A stretch of DNA of 64,000 bases, taken from the NCBI RefSeq assembly GCF_003289925.1, contig NZ_QLZQ01000004.1:124001-188000 (forward strand). Direction: 5' to 3'. Every line of letters begins with the position of its first letter. Positions within the stretch are counted from its first letter, which is position 1. A program made the translations under genes and the position numbers. Below, piece after piece: positions 51,338 to 59,700 of this stretch. This DNA comes from Planococcus maitriensis. GTDB lineage: Bacteria; Bacillota; Bacilli; Bacillales_A; Planococcaceae. A model generated the notes under the pieces. The model did not search any database. It was not told the DNA's origin and was given only the letters and a program-made list of their open reading frames with translations.

Positions 51338-52051
51338 TTATAACGCATCGAGCGGCTGCTTTTTCCGGAAATGATCTTCCAATGTGTTGTCCTGGAACAT
51401 CCCCTGTTCTTTCCAGTACTTGTATTCGTAATGATCGGCCGGGTACTGGCGGATAATTTCTTTCAGGCTTTGAAACAAAGCCTCTTGCACCGAATTTGGC
51501 CCGTATAAGAGCGGTTTTTCTAAAACGTAGCTTATTTTCTGATGGAGCTCTTCCATCTTCTCGGCCGCCCGCTCGGGTTCGGTCAATAGAAACACGTCTT
51601 CGTGCAGGATGGTTGCGCCCATTGCGGTAAAAACTTTCTCCAGATAACTCATTACGAACGGCGCTCCGTTGCTTTCGGCTGTGACGAGAAGAAAGACAGG
51701 CGTTACGGCGAGGGCAAAAAGATGGGTCCAGTTGGATATCCGGTCAATCAGATTTTTCAAATCTCCAGGGATGTTATGGGAATACACAGGACTGACAACC
51801 ACAATCAATTCGCTCGTCAACAAATGGTGCCGAATCGCTGGCATATCATCTTTTAGGCGTGCGTCTTCTTCCACCATCCCCCTGCTGAAAATATCCTTTT
51901 GCCCGGAAGGCGGCGCGACCCGGAAGTTCTCGGGAGTTATGCACACCGTCTCATAACGCTCTAAGTCTTCCCGGTGCAGCATCTCCCTGGTGATATCCAT
52001 GACCCTGGATTGTTCATTCCGGGATGCCGCTATAATCGTTATTTTTTTCAT
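51338..52051 (-). CDS. Flavodoxin-like NAD(P)H-dependent oxidoreductase
   Basis: This 237-aa protein begins KKITIIAASRNEQSRV (an FMN phosphate-binding loop of the NADPH-dependent FMN reductase family) and has VVVSPVYSHNIPGDLKNLID (the SPxYxxxxPGxLKNxxDR motif). It should bind FMN. AAGGAGGG lies before the ATG and the stop of the permease is 15 nt upstream, so it is in the lanthipeptide operon. It could act as a tailoring reductase for dehydro-amino acids or be an unrelated passenger; this is open. Confidence 0.78.
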   Translation of the reverse strand: MKKITIIAASRNEQSRVMDITREMLHREDLERYETVCITPENFRVAPPSGQKDIFSRGMVEEDARLKDDMPAIRHHLLTSELIVVVSPVYSHNIPGDLKNLIDRISNWTHLFALAVTPVFLLVTAESNGAPFVMSYLEKVFTAMGATILHEDVFLLTEPERAAEKMEELHQKISYVLEKPLLYGPNSVQEALFQSLKEIIRQYPADHYEYKYWKEQGMFQDNTLEDHFRKKQPLDAL

Positions 52052-52066
52052 GCCGTCCCTCCTTAA

Positions 52067-52786
52067 TCAATAATCGACTTTCGGGAACTTAAAAACGATA
52101 AACAAGCAAACCGCCAGGACAAAACCGACCGAAATCAGCCCTTGCATTAAGCTCATATCCACTGTCGGCACATACATCGGCACCGAATAAAACGGGATCA
52201 GCTCCAATGTTTTGTAAACCCATCCCGGCAAGTTCGGAATTTGCATCATAGCCCCGAACATGCTCGGAACAATCAAGTACAGCACCAAAAAGACAATGGC
52301 AAGGTTCATGACGTTCTGATAAAACAAAGTGATCAAAAAGAAAACGCTCGTAAAGAAAACAGCGAAGAGCAGGTATTCCCCAATCAATAGCGCAGCGTCT
52401 ACTGCACCGAATGCCAAGCCGTTCAACGACCAATTGATGGCGAGCAGCCCCACTCCCCCAAGAGCAAAAAGAATGCCCATCGTTCCATTAATGATCAGCC
52501 GTGCCAGGAAATAATCGATTCGCCGGCGCGCTGAAGTGAAATAGAAATAATGCGTTTTATAATGCAGGTCGACCAAAATATTTTTCATGCTGATGACGAC
52601 CAAAAACAGTAACGACAAGGTCGCATACACGCCGATTAAATTTCCGTTGTCGAACGGGCCGCTGTAAAGCGTGATCGACACGATGATCCCGCTTCCAAAT
52701 ATCATGGCTACAATAAGTGAGAGATAAGTGAAAATGCTTTTGAATGTTTTTCCTAATTCAAGCGATAACAAACTACTAAACGTCAT
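52067..52786 (-). CDS. Lantibiotic immunity ABC permease (LanE-like)
   Basis: This 239-aa protein has six hydrophobic helices (FTYLSLIVAMIFGSGIIVSI, YATLSLLFLVVISMKNILV and so on), the size of single-permease LanE/LanG immunity subunits. Its ATG overlaps the stop of the ATPase gene by 4 nt (ATGA). With the ATPase it would expel the lantibiotic from the producer membrane. The role is inferred from the operon. Confidence 0.75.
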   Translation of the reverse strand: MTFSSLLSLELGKTFKSIFTYLSLIVAMIFGSGIIVSITLYSGPFDNGNLIGVYATLSLLFLVVISMKNILVDLHYKTHYFYFTSARRRIDYFLARLIINGTMGILFALGGVGLLAINWSLNGLAFGAVDAALLIGEYLLFAVFFTSVFFLITLFYQNVMNLAIVFLVLYLIVPSMFGAMMQIPNLPGWVYKTLELIPFYSVPMYVPTVDMSLMQGLISVGFVLAVCLFIVFKFPKVDY

Positions 52787-53610
52787 GTGCGAACCTCTCC
52801 CATCATATTGAAGTAAATGTCTTCCAGGTCCGTCTCTTCAGAAACCACTTGTGAAGCGGAAATGCCGTATTCTTTCAATAATTGATGCAGACGCTTGGAT
52901 TCTCCTTTGTGGACAGTGAGCAGATTGCCTTCCAGTGCGGCGCTTGGAACGTGTTCAAGCAAAGCCCGTACTTTTTCCACGTCACCTGTCTGCAGGGACC
53001 ACTTGGCAAGCGGTTGATATTCTTTCTGAATCTCGCCCGATTTAATCAAATACACCCTATCGCACAAAGTTTCCACGTCAGTCAAAATATGGCTCGAGAT
53101 CAAGATGCCGATATTGTTTTCGACGGCCAGCGCCTTTAAATACTTCAACACCTCATAAACACCGCTCGGGTCCATCCCGTTGGTCGGTTCATCTAAGATA
53201 AGATATGCAGGTTCCCCGGTAAGTGCAAGAGCGATTCCGAGCCTCTGCTTCATCCCCATGGAATACTCTTTCACTTTTTTCTTTTGATAGCTCTCCATAT
53301 TCAATTGCTTCAGCAATTTCTCAATGTTTTCATGAGAGCCGAAAAGTTCGTTAAAGTATTTTAAATTGTAGCGGCCGGATTTGGCCTCGAAATATTTGGG
53401 GCTTTCAATCAAAGCGCCGACCGCTTCGTCCCTGACTAAATTTCCGTCATAGTTGACGATCAGGCCGTTGACGATCTTCATTAACGTCGTCTTGCCGGAG
53501 CCATTCGGACCGACAAGCCCAACGATTTCCCCTCTTTTGATGGTTAAATCTACGTTTCGAAGCGCAATCTGATCTCCGAAGTTTTTGCTGATTCCTTGAA
53601 GTGCGAGCAT
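52783..53610 (-). CDS. lanF: Lantibiotic immunity ABC ATPase (LanF-like)
   Basis: This 275-aa ATPase has Walker A GLVGPNGSGKTT, signature YSMGMKQRLGIA, Walker B LILDEPTNGMDP and an SSHILTDVE H-loop. The signature YSxGMKQR and the E-loop-like variation are typical of LanF/BcrA-type self-protection transporters. ATG 53610 has GGAG 7 nt upstream; ATG 53616 and 53646 are possible but closer to or before that site. It follows the second LanM by 29 nt. Confidence 0.85.
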   Translation of the reverse strand: MLALQGISKNFGDQIALRNVDLTIKRGEIVGLVGPNGSGKTTLMKIVNGLIVNYDGNLVRDEAVGALIESPKYFEAKSGRYNLKYFNELFGSHENIEKLLKQLNMESYQKKKVKEYSMGMKQRLGIALALTGEPAYLILDEPTNGMDPSGVYEVLKYLKALAVENNIGILISSHILTDVETLCDRVYLIKSGEIQKEYQPLAKWSLQTGDVEKVRALLEHVPSAALEGNLLTVHKGESKRLHQLLKEYGISASQVVSEETDLEDIYFNMMGEVRT

Positions 53611-53639
53611 GGTCATACTCCTCTCTTGGTGGATGTCGT

Positions 53640-56459
53640 TTACCATCTTAAATTCAATACAGAAGGAAGATCTGGCTGGTGCATTCGCATCAATACATGG
53701 TCGATGCCGTAAGTACCCAGCATAAAGTTGTGAATCGGCAAATGGCTGGCAGCTCCTGAACGGTAATGGCCCGCTGCCAAATCGCTGAGGATTCCTTTAG
53801 ACTGGCGATGGATAAATTGTTCTATATCTTGACTTTTCAGCACACGATTGATTTCGATGAGGATATCCAAATTTCCGTATCGCCCGTGGCATAAGCTATC
53901 TCCAAGTTCGGGATCGAAGCCGTCTTTCATTATTTTCTTTACAGCACCCATTAAATCACTTTCAACTGCTGTTGCAAATTCAGTTTCATCGCTGTTTTTT
54001 AACGCTGTTAGAATGGACAACCGTGCCAAGGCGATGCCGGGAGCTCCGTGGCACCAATACACAGTATCCTGCAAATAGTGTTCTGTCCGCAAATCTTTCC
54101 AGTTCGATGTCGCTTCAACAAAATGTTGATTTTCTTTTAGAATGCACTTCTTTGCTTGATTCAAATATTGCTCTTGGCCAGTCATTTTGTGTAATGCCAT
54201 GAAAGCCATGGCCACACCTGACAGGCCATGGGCCAATCCGCATAGCTGAGTGGGGTTCTGTTCTTGTCCGGCTTTTAATTTGGCTCCAAACCGAATGGCT
54301 GCTTCCCGGAAAACAGGATACTGGTGCTTTTCATAAAGTTGAGCAAACAAATACACAAGTCCGGATAAGCCACTTGTAAAATCGGCTTCTTCAAGCTGAT
54401 GTTCTGATTTTTTCAATGCTTTGCTCAGCTCAATTAATCTATCGAAGTACACAGTGTCCCCAGTAGCGTTATAGAAGCATTCGAGCACATATAAATATCC
54501 GCCCGCTCCGTTGAACACAGATAAGGTTCCATTATCGATCAATGACTGATATGGATATATAGAAAGAACTCCTTCAAGTCCTTTTTTTGCGTAGTCGAGA
54601 TACTTTTTTTCTTGTGTCATTCGATGGTACATAAGGAAATTTACAAGGAGGCCGAGACTGTCATACAAAGAATAGGAAATCGGAGAAAGCTTTACTTTAT
54701 TCTCTCCATCCACTTCATGGCACATCCAGGTGCACGGTTCCGCCTTTTGAATCGTTAATTTGAATTGCGAGTCCAGTCGATTCCGGACTATTTCCTTGGC
54801 ATCATTCACATAAACAGAAGAAAAAACCTGGGAAGAGGTTTGGCTTCTTCTCGGCAATGTCAGCATGGATAAATCGATATAGGCTAGTTGTTTTGCCAAA
54901 TCCTGCTCAGAAAGGTTCGCCAAGCGTTCGCTGACAATAGAACGCAGGCTTTTTTGAAAATAATTCGGAATTTCAGTATTAACATCGATCACTAAGGAAC
55001 GGCTATTCCACGGTTGAGTGAAATAAGGAACATCATGCTGTTGTAGAGCTTCAATTTCGACAGTGATTTTTTTCTTTTCTTCTTTTGAAATCGCATGTTT
55101 TGGTATTAGTTTATTAAAGATCCGCTTCACTTCCTGGTTGTCTTTCATGTAATGAGGGTGGGTGACGGCATCCAATAATTTGGCATAAAGGCTTGTGGCA
55201 CGCAGCACTTGCCGCGATGAAATCCTTTTATATAAAGGATTGTCGAGCAACATTTCCAATTTTTCTTGATGTCGCCAAAGAAATTGATAACAAGTTTGAA
55301 ATCCTGTTTTTAAGCTTTCAAGATAATCATAAGGATTGACTAGTTCTCCTTGAATCATGGCACTCGTCTGCTTTTTTTCGATATAGGAAGGTTTCCGGAC
55401 CAATTGCATTGTATCTGACTTCGGGTTTTCTATAATAAATGATTTCCAGTGCACCGATACTTCTGTTTCATTATTGATGGCAGATAAATCAATATCAAAT
55501 GGCGAAAATTTGTAATTTGCCGGCAAGATAAATACTCCCATTACCGACTCATTGATTTCATTACAAAACTCCAAAAAGAGCGTATCAGCCTCTTCTTGTT
55601 CTGCATCTTTTTTATTGGCAACAATTGTTTCCAGATCCAAAATGAACGGGGTTTCCCGGTTCATCATAATATTTTCATAGTGGATATCATCTGTTTTCAA
55701 TAAATAAAAGATTGCCAGCTGAATCCCTAAATTGCGGTAATACTGTTCCGCTTCTTGCGTATTCCGATAGCTTTCGGGCTTTATCTGTTCCTGCCAGCCA
55801 TGCGTATCACGGGAAATGGTCTGGATTGTTTTCATGCTGACACCCATTTCGCTGCAGATAAATTCCAATAAATCTTTTAAGAACAAATCGTTGAATAGAT
55901 GATGCGGCTTATAGACCAGTATGCCTCCATCCGTTTCCACCAGAGCCACATTTTTTCCTTTATTATGAGAATCCCCCAAGCTAAAGTGAATATCCTTGAC
56001 GAAAGAAATTCTTGGAGTGAATTCATTTGCGATTTCTTCAAGGTCCTCAGCAAAATGCTGTAAAAGTTCCTGTATATTGATCAGATAGAATTGAATGCGC
56101 TGATTCAATATTGTTAAGAGATGCGGATATTCTGTTTCCATCTCCACCATAAATAGGGGGGATTTGCACAGCTCTGAAAATTGGGCATAGTAATAATCAG
56201 CCGTCTCGGAAATTTGTGGTTTGTCCTGTTTGAAAAGATGGAATTTTGTCAGCAAGGTGCGAAAAGCAATTTTATTTAAATCAGCACAAATGGCCTGCTG
56301 CATTTTCAACCGAATTTTCTCCGGATTCTGGAGTACCGCGTGATGTTCTGAAAGAATTTCTTCGAACTTGGATTGATGTTCGTTCAACAAAGCTTCATAG
56401 AAGCCATTGAAATTTACTGTTTCGACTTCGGATGTCATCGCTTGAACCAATGATTTCAT
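53640..56459 (-). CDS. lanM2: LanM2, class II lanthipeptide synthetase
   Basis: This 939-aa bifunctional enzyme has an N-terminal dehydratase domain (DUF4135) with GDSHNKGKNVALVETDGG, LVYKPHH and KTDDIHYENIMMNR...DLET. These resemble kinase-like catalytic residues that phosphorylate and eliminate Ser/Thr. The C-terminal LanC-like cyclase has GLAHGLSG, WCHGAPG (near 805) and LCHGRYGN (near 857), supplying the zinc ligands. It lies directly after the beta precursor. GGGGAG abuts ATG 56459, so a TTG at 56450 (9-nt spacing) is an alternative start. Confidence 0.93.
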   Translation of the reverse strand: MKSLVQAMTSEVETVNFNGFYEALLNEHQSKFEEILSEHHAVLQNPEKIRLKMQQAICADLNKIAFRTLLTKFHLFKQDKPQISETADYYYAQFSELCKSPLFMVEMETEYPHLLTILNQRIQFYLINIQELLQHFAEDLEEIANEFTPRISFVKDIHFSLGDSHNKGKNVALVETDGGILVYKPHHLFNDLFLKDLLEFICSEMGVSMKTIQTISRDTHGWQEQIKPESYRNTQEAEQYYRNLGIQLAIFYLLKTDDIHYENIMMNRETPFILDLETIVANKKDAEQEEADTLFLEFCNEINESVMGVFILPANYKFSPFDIDLSAINNETEVSVHWKSFIIENPKSDTMQLVRKPSYIEKKQTSAMIQGELVNPYDYLESLKTGFQTCYQFLWRHQEKLEMLLDNPLYKRISSRQVLRATSLYAKLLDAVTHPHYMKDNQEVKRIFNKLIPKHAISKEEKKKITVEIEALQQHDVPYFTQPWNSRSLVIDVNTEIPNYFQKSLRSIVSERLANLSEQDLAKQLAYIDLSMLTLPRRSQTSSQVFSSVYVNDAKEIVRNRLDSQFKLTIQKAEPCTWMCHEVDGENKVKLSPISYSLYDSLGLLVNFLMYHRMTQEKKYLDYAKKGLEGVLSIYPYQSLIDNGTLSVFNGAGGYLYVLECFYNATGDTVYFDRLIELSKALKKSEHQLEEADFTSGLSGLVYLFAQLYEKHQYPVFREAAIRFGAKLKAGQEQNPTQLCGLAHGLSGVAMAFMALHKMTGQEQYLNQAKKCILKENQHFVEATSNWKDLRTEHYLQDTVYWCHGAPGIALARLSILTALKNSDETEFATAVESDLMGAVKKIMKDGFDPELGDSLCHGRYGNLDILIEINRVLKSQDIEQFIHRQSKGILSDLAAGHYRSGAASHLPIHNFMLGTYGIDHVLMRMHQPDLPSVLNLRW

Positions 56460-56527
56460 CTCCCCGCTAAAATTGGAAAGAGGAGGTGTAGATTCTCCCC
56501 TCCCCCTTTTTTATAAACAGTTCCGGA

Positions 56528-56707
56528 TTAACAAGATTTCGAGCAAGCTGATGTCGGGCACGGGCTTGTGACCGTTACCGCTGTTACAGCGCTGATTGCA
56601 GAAATGATAGCTGGAGTGCCTCCGCCGTTGATGGCTGCCATATCTTGATCCAATTCTTCTTCAGAAATAAGACCAGTTACTTTTTCAAGCTCCTTCATTT
56701 TTTCCAT
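56528..56707 (-). CDS. lanA2: Beta precursor peptide of a two-peptide lantibiotic
   Basis: This 59-aa peptide has leader MEKMKELEKVTGLISEEELD and onward to the double-glycine site INGG (G28-G29). The 30-residue core starts GTPAIISAISAV and ends SPCPTSACSKSC. The C-terminal CPTxxCxxxC matches beta peptides such as those of haloduracin, lichenicidin and plantaricin W. Three Cys (50, 55, 59) and ten or so Ser/Thr allow Lan/MeLan rings, with T52-C55 and S56-C59 the obvious ones. AGGAGG lies 7 nt before ATG 56707; the longer frame would start inside that site. Confidence 0.92.
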   Translation of the reverse strand: MEKMKELEKVTGLISEEELDQDMAAINGGGTPAIISAISAVTAVTVTSPCPTSACSKSC

Positions 56708-56729
56708 TTTTTCACCTCCTTTCAATGTA

Positions 56730-59696
56730 TTAAGTGAACATCAAAACTTCTGTGGGTTTACTGTCGTGAGCAACCCGGTTCAATAGGAACAAGCCGGCTC
56801 CCGAAATTCCTGCCATCACTCCTAATACATAAGAATGGGCTAACTTGCTGTTTAGGACGTTGGATAATTGAGTGTCATACAATGTCTGTACAGTGGCGTC
56901 CACTTGCCGTTCAAGTGCCTTATCCCCAAAACTTTCAGCGTAGGCATACATGATTTCGAGATTTCCGATATCGCCATGACAATACGTGAGTGTATTGCCG
57001 AAGCTATTATTCTTTATATGCTCAACGGACTGTTTGAGCCATTGCTCCGGTACGGGGAAGCCCACTTCTTTGCAGATTGTGTAAGCCATCAATATTCCAG
57101 GCGTTCCATGACAGAAGCCGTAACTAACATCTTGCTGCTCAAGCGAGTTGAACCAGGCACCCTTTTCAGTCGATTTGAATTTCTTCATTGTTTCGAAACA
57201 CTTATAAACAGCTTTTTCATATGCTGGATCTTGGAACTGCTGAGACAGCAACGCGAAACTGGACATAAGACTGGCTAAACCGTGCGCAAATCCTGAAAGC
57301 GGCATATCCTCCGGTTCGTTTTTCAGTAGCTGATTACCCAGTAAGTCCAAAACATCCATCAGCGATGAACGCTGTTCTCCTGAAAATTCCCTCGCTAGTT
57401 GGAAAAGCATGTGGATCGTGCCAGTCAAACCATAAATATAATCGGGATCGGTTATATCTTCTGCTATCACTTTTTCCTTCAGCCAGCTTAGTTTTTCAAA
57501 TCCTAAAAGAACCCAGTCATCTTTTTTCAAGTATTCCCCGCACTTGAAAACTCCGTAGAGATACGCGCTAAAACCGACAAAAGCGCCTACGCCAAGAGGC
57601 TTCGTATCCACCTCTTCTATTTTTTCCAAATACTCGACAATTACCAGCATGGATTTTTCTGCTGCTTGACGATATTTCTCTTCTCCCGTCACGGAGTAAA
57701 GATAGGCAAGGAAAATGCCGATTCCGCTGCTGCCGTTATAGACATCCGTTTCAATAAGTCCCGGAACCCAAGCTTCTTCTTTTTGCTTTAAGTTGATGGT
57801 CGGCCCTATCCAATAACCATGCGCATCTTCGGCAACCATTTTTCGAACCAGAAAATCCCCGATTTCTTTTGCCGTTTTTAAATATGCATGATCACTTTGC
57901 ACAGCCCCTCCCTCGCCTATTGCGAATGTCAGGCCTGTCCGGTCTTGACTGCTTTTCCGTTTATTCATGAACGTGATATCAACGAGTCTTTTCTGTTCCA
58001 TTAAATCTTCGTCGGATAATTTTATGATTTTGTCGAGGCTCGCTTGTATCGGCGGTGCTTCAAGCACATTGGAAATCATTTGCCCATTTGAATTCATAAT
58101 ATGGACAGATGACGTATTCGCTTGAAAATACGGAACATCCATCCGATGCAGATCCGCATATTCAGAATTCAGAAAAGCTCTATCCTGCGGCGTGTGATGA
58201 ATGCCCACTCGATGAAACAATAGATCCTTCAAGTATTTGTCGTTCATAAATAGAGGATATGTATGCATAGTTAGTAATTTGGAATAAAACATGGTAGACC
58301 TGTGAATATATCGAATGGTCTGGCCAGAAAAGAATTTTTCCACTACCTTGCTTATTTCATCTTTATGTACCATGAAATGTCGGTAGAGAGACTCAAACCC
58401 TTCCCAAATCAGCTCTCTATAATTTACGGATTCAACCACTTTTCCGTCCATGAATGGATTATTTTGTTTTTCATCAACTTTTGGATATACAAGCTGATAA
58501 CTCATTTGGTCTGTAAATGCATCTTTTATTTTGGCCGAACGATATGAAGCAGTCTGGCCATTATTTTTGGCAATGCCTCCGATATCCATCAGCTGCCGGC
58601 TGCCGATTTCTGTAGAAAGCAAGGAAATGCCTTGCACCGAAGCTTCCAATTGGCGATACAGTGTTCTCAAACTTGCATCTAAATTGTTGTATTTTCCTGC
58701 GAGCTGAGGCGCAAATAGGGATTCAAGGTCAATAAAGACCGGTTCAGCCCCGTTAGCAATCACGTTTTCAAAGTGCATATCGTTCCCATTTAAAAGGTAA
58801 AAATTAGCTAAGTGATAGCCCACCTTGCGATAAAAGCCATCCAGTTCTTCTTCTTTCTCACAAGGTTTATGTTCAATAAATTCCATAAATCCGAAGTCCT
58901 GAAAAGTAACGATTTCCACTTCCTTGAAATCCAGGCCTACTTCCTTATTCAAATAAGCAAGAAATTCCTGATAGCTGGCATCGATTGCTAGACTTCTTGG
59001 TTTATAAACGAGTGTCAGCTCTTCGAAATAAAGTAAACTGACTGTTTTCCCATTCTGGTGAGTATCTCCTTTGCCTACAGAGATTTTCTGCAGCGTTAAA
59101 GTTTTTTTCGAAAAGCGGGATTTCAGAATGCCTAAATTCTCATGGCAATGATCCAAAACCAAGCGGATATAAGCGATGCTCCGTTCCATTTCTTTTTGAA
59201 GCGACTCTGCAAACACTGGATGATTCATCAAGTACTCATTAACGAACTTTTCATCACTCAATAAAACCTCGTTAAAATAATGGAACCGCTCCTTTTCATC
59301 GCGCCCTTGCAACGAAGTGGATTTCATCAATTGGATCAGCGATCTGTAAGATAAACTCCAAAGCTTTTCGATCACTTGACTGAATACTTCTTCGGCAAAC
59401 TCGACTTTGTTTTCAATAAAGGGATAACGCTCAAGAAGCATATGGAATTCTTTGAATGCTTCTGACACCAGGAAACGATAGAAATTTGCAAAAGGCATGC
59501 TTGGATTCAGTCTAATAGAGGCAATGCTGTCTGCAGTAAAATGATAAAAGGCAACTGTTGTCTGCTGTTCTTCTTTGTTTTCTGCCAAAAGCTCTTCTGC
59601 CCGCTTGCCCGACACTGCTTTTACAAGTTCTGCGAAACGGGAATCGTCATTCTTCAGTTCAGGAAAAAACATATCTGCCATCTCGTTCGTTTTCAT
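56730..59696 (-). CDS. lanM1: LanM1, class II lanthipeptide synthetase
   Basis: This 988-aa enzyme has a dehydratase domain with KGDTHQNGKTVSLLYFEEL, TLVYKPRSLA and LNGNDMHFENVIANG...FIDLES. The C-terminal cyclase has GFAHGLAS, GFCHGTPG (near 859) and YCHGDIGN (near 907). ATG 59696 was chosen (AGGATGAGGTC just upstream) because it follows the LanT stop by 4 nt; the frame from 59747 would overlap LanT. Two different LanM genes in one operon indicate one enzyme per precursor, as in haloduracin-type systems. Confidence 0.93.
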   Translation of the reverse strand: MKTNEMADMFFPELKNDDSRFAELVKAVSGKRAEELLAENKEEQQTTVAFYHFTADSIASIRLNPSMPFANFYRFLVSEAFKEFHMLLERYPFIENKVEFAEEVFSQVIEKLWSLSYRSLIQLMKSTSLQGRDEKERFHYFNEVLLSDEKFVNEYLMNHPVFAESLQKEMERSIAYIRLVLDHCHENLGILKSRFSKKTLTLQKISVGKGDTHQNGKTVSLLYFEELTLVYKPRSLAIDASYQEFLAYLNKEVGLDFKEVEIVTFQDFGFMEFIEHKPCEKEEELDGFYRKVGYHLANFYLLNGNDMHFENVIANGAEPVFIDLESLFAPQLAGKYNNLDASLRTLYRQLEASVQGISLLSTEIGSRQLMDIGGIAKNNGQTASYRSAKIKDAFTDQMSYQLVYPKVDEKQNNPFMDGKVVESVNYRELIWEGFESLYRHFMVHKDEISKVVEKFFSGQTIRYIHRSTMFYSKLLTMHTYPLFMNDKYLKDLLFHRVGIHHTPQDRAFLNSEYADLHRMDVPYFQANTSSVHIMNSNGQMISNVLEAPPIQASLDKIIKLSDEDLMEQKRLVDITFMNKRKSSQDRTGLTFAIGEGGAVQSDHAYLKTAKEIGDFLVRKMVAEDAHGYWIGPTINLKQKEEAWVPGLIETDVYNGSSGIGIFLAYLYSVTGEEKYRQAAEKSMLVIVEYLEKIEEVDTKPLGVGAFVGFSAYLYGVFKCGEYLKKDDWVLLGFEKLSWLKEKVIAEDITDPDYIYGLTGTIHMLFQLAREFSGEQRSSLMDVLDLLGNQLLKNEPEDMPLSGFAHGLASLMSSFALLSQQFQDPAYEKAVYKCFETMKKFKSTEKGAWFNSLEQQDVSYGFCHGTPGILMAYTICKEVGFPVPEQWLKQSVEHIKNNSFGNTLTYCHGDIGNLEIMYAYAESFGDKALERQVDATVQTLYDTQLSNVLNSKLAHSYVLGVMAGISGAGLFLLNRVAHDSKPTEVLMFT

Positions 59697-59700
59697 GACC

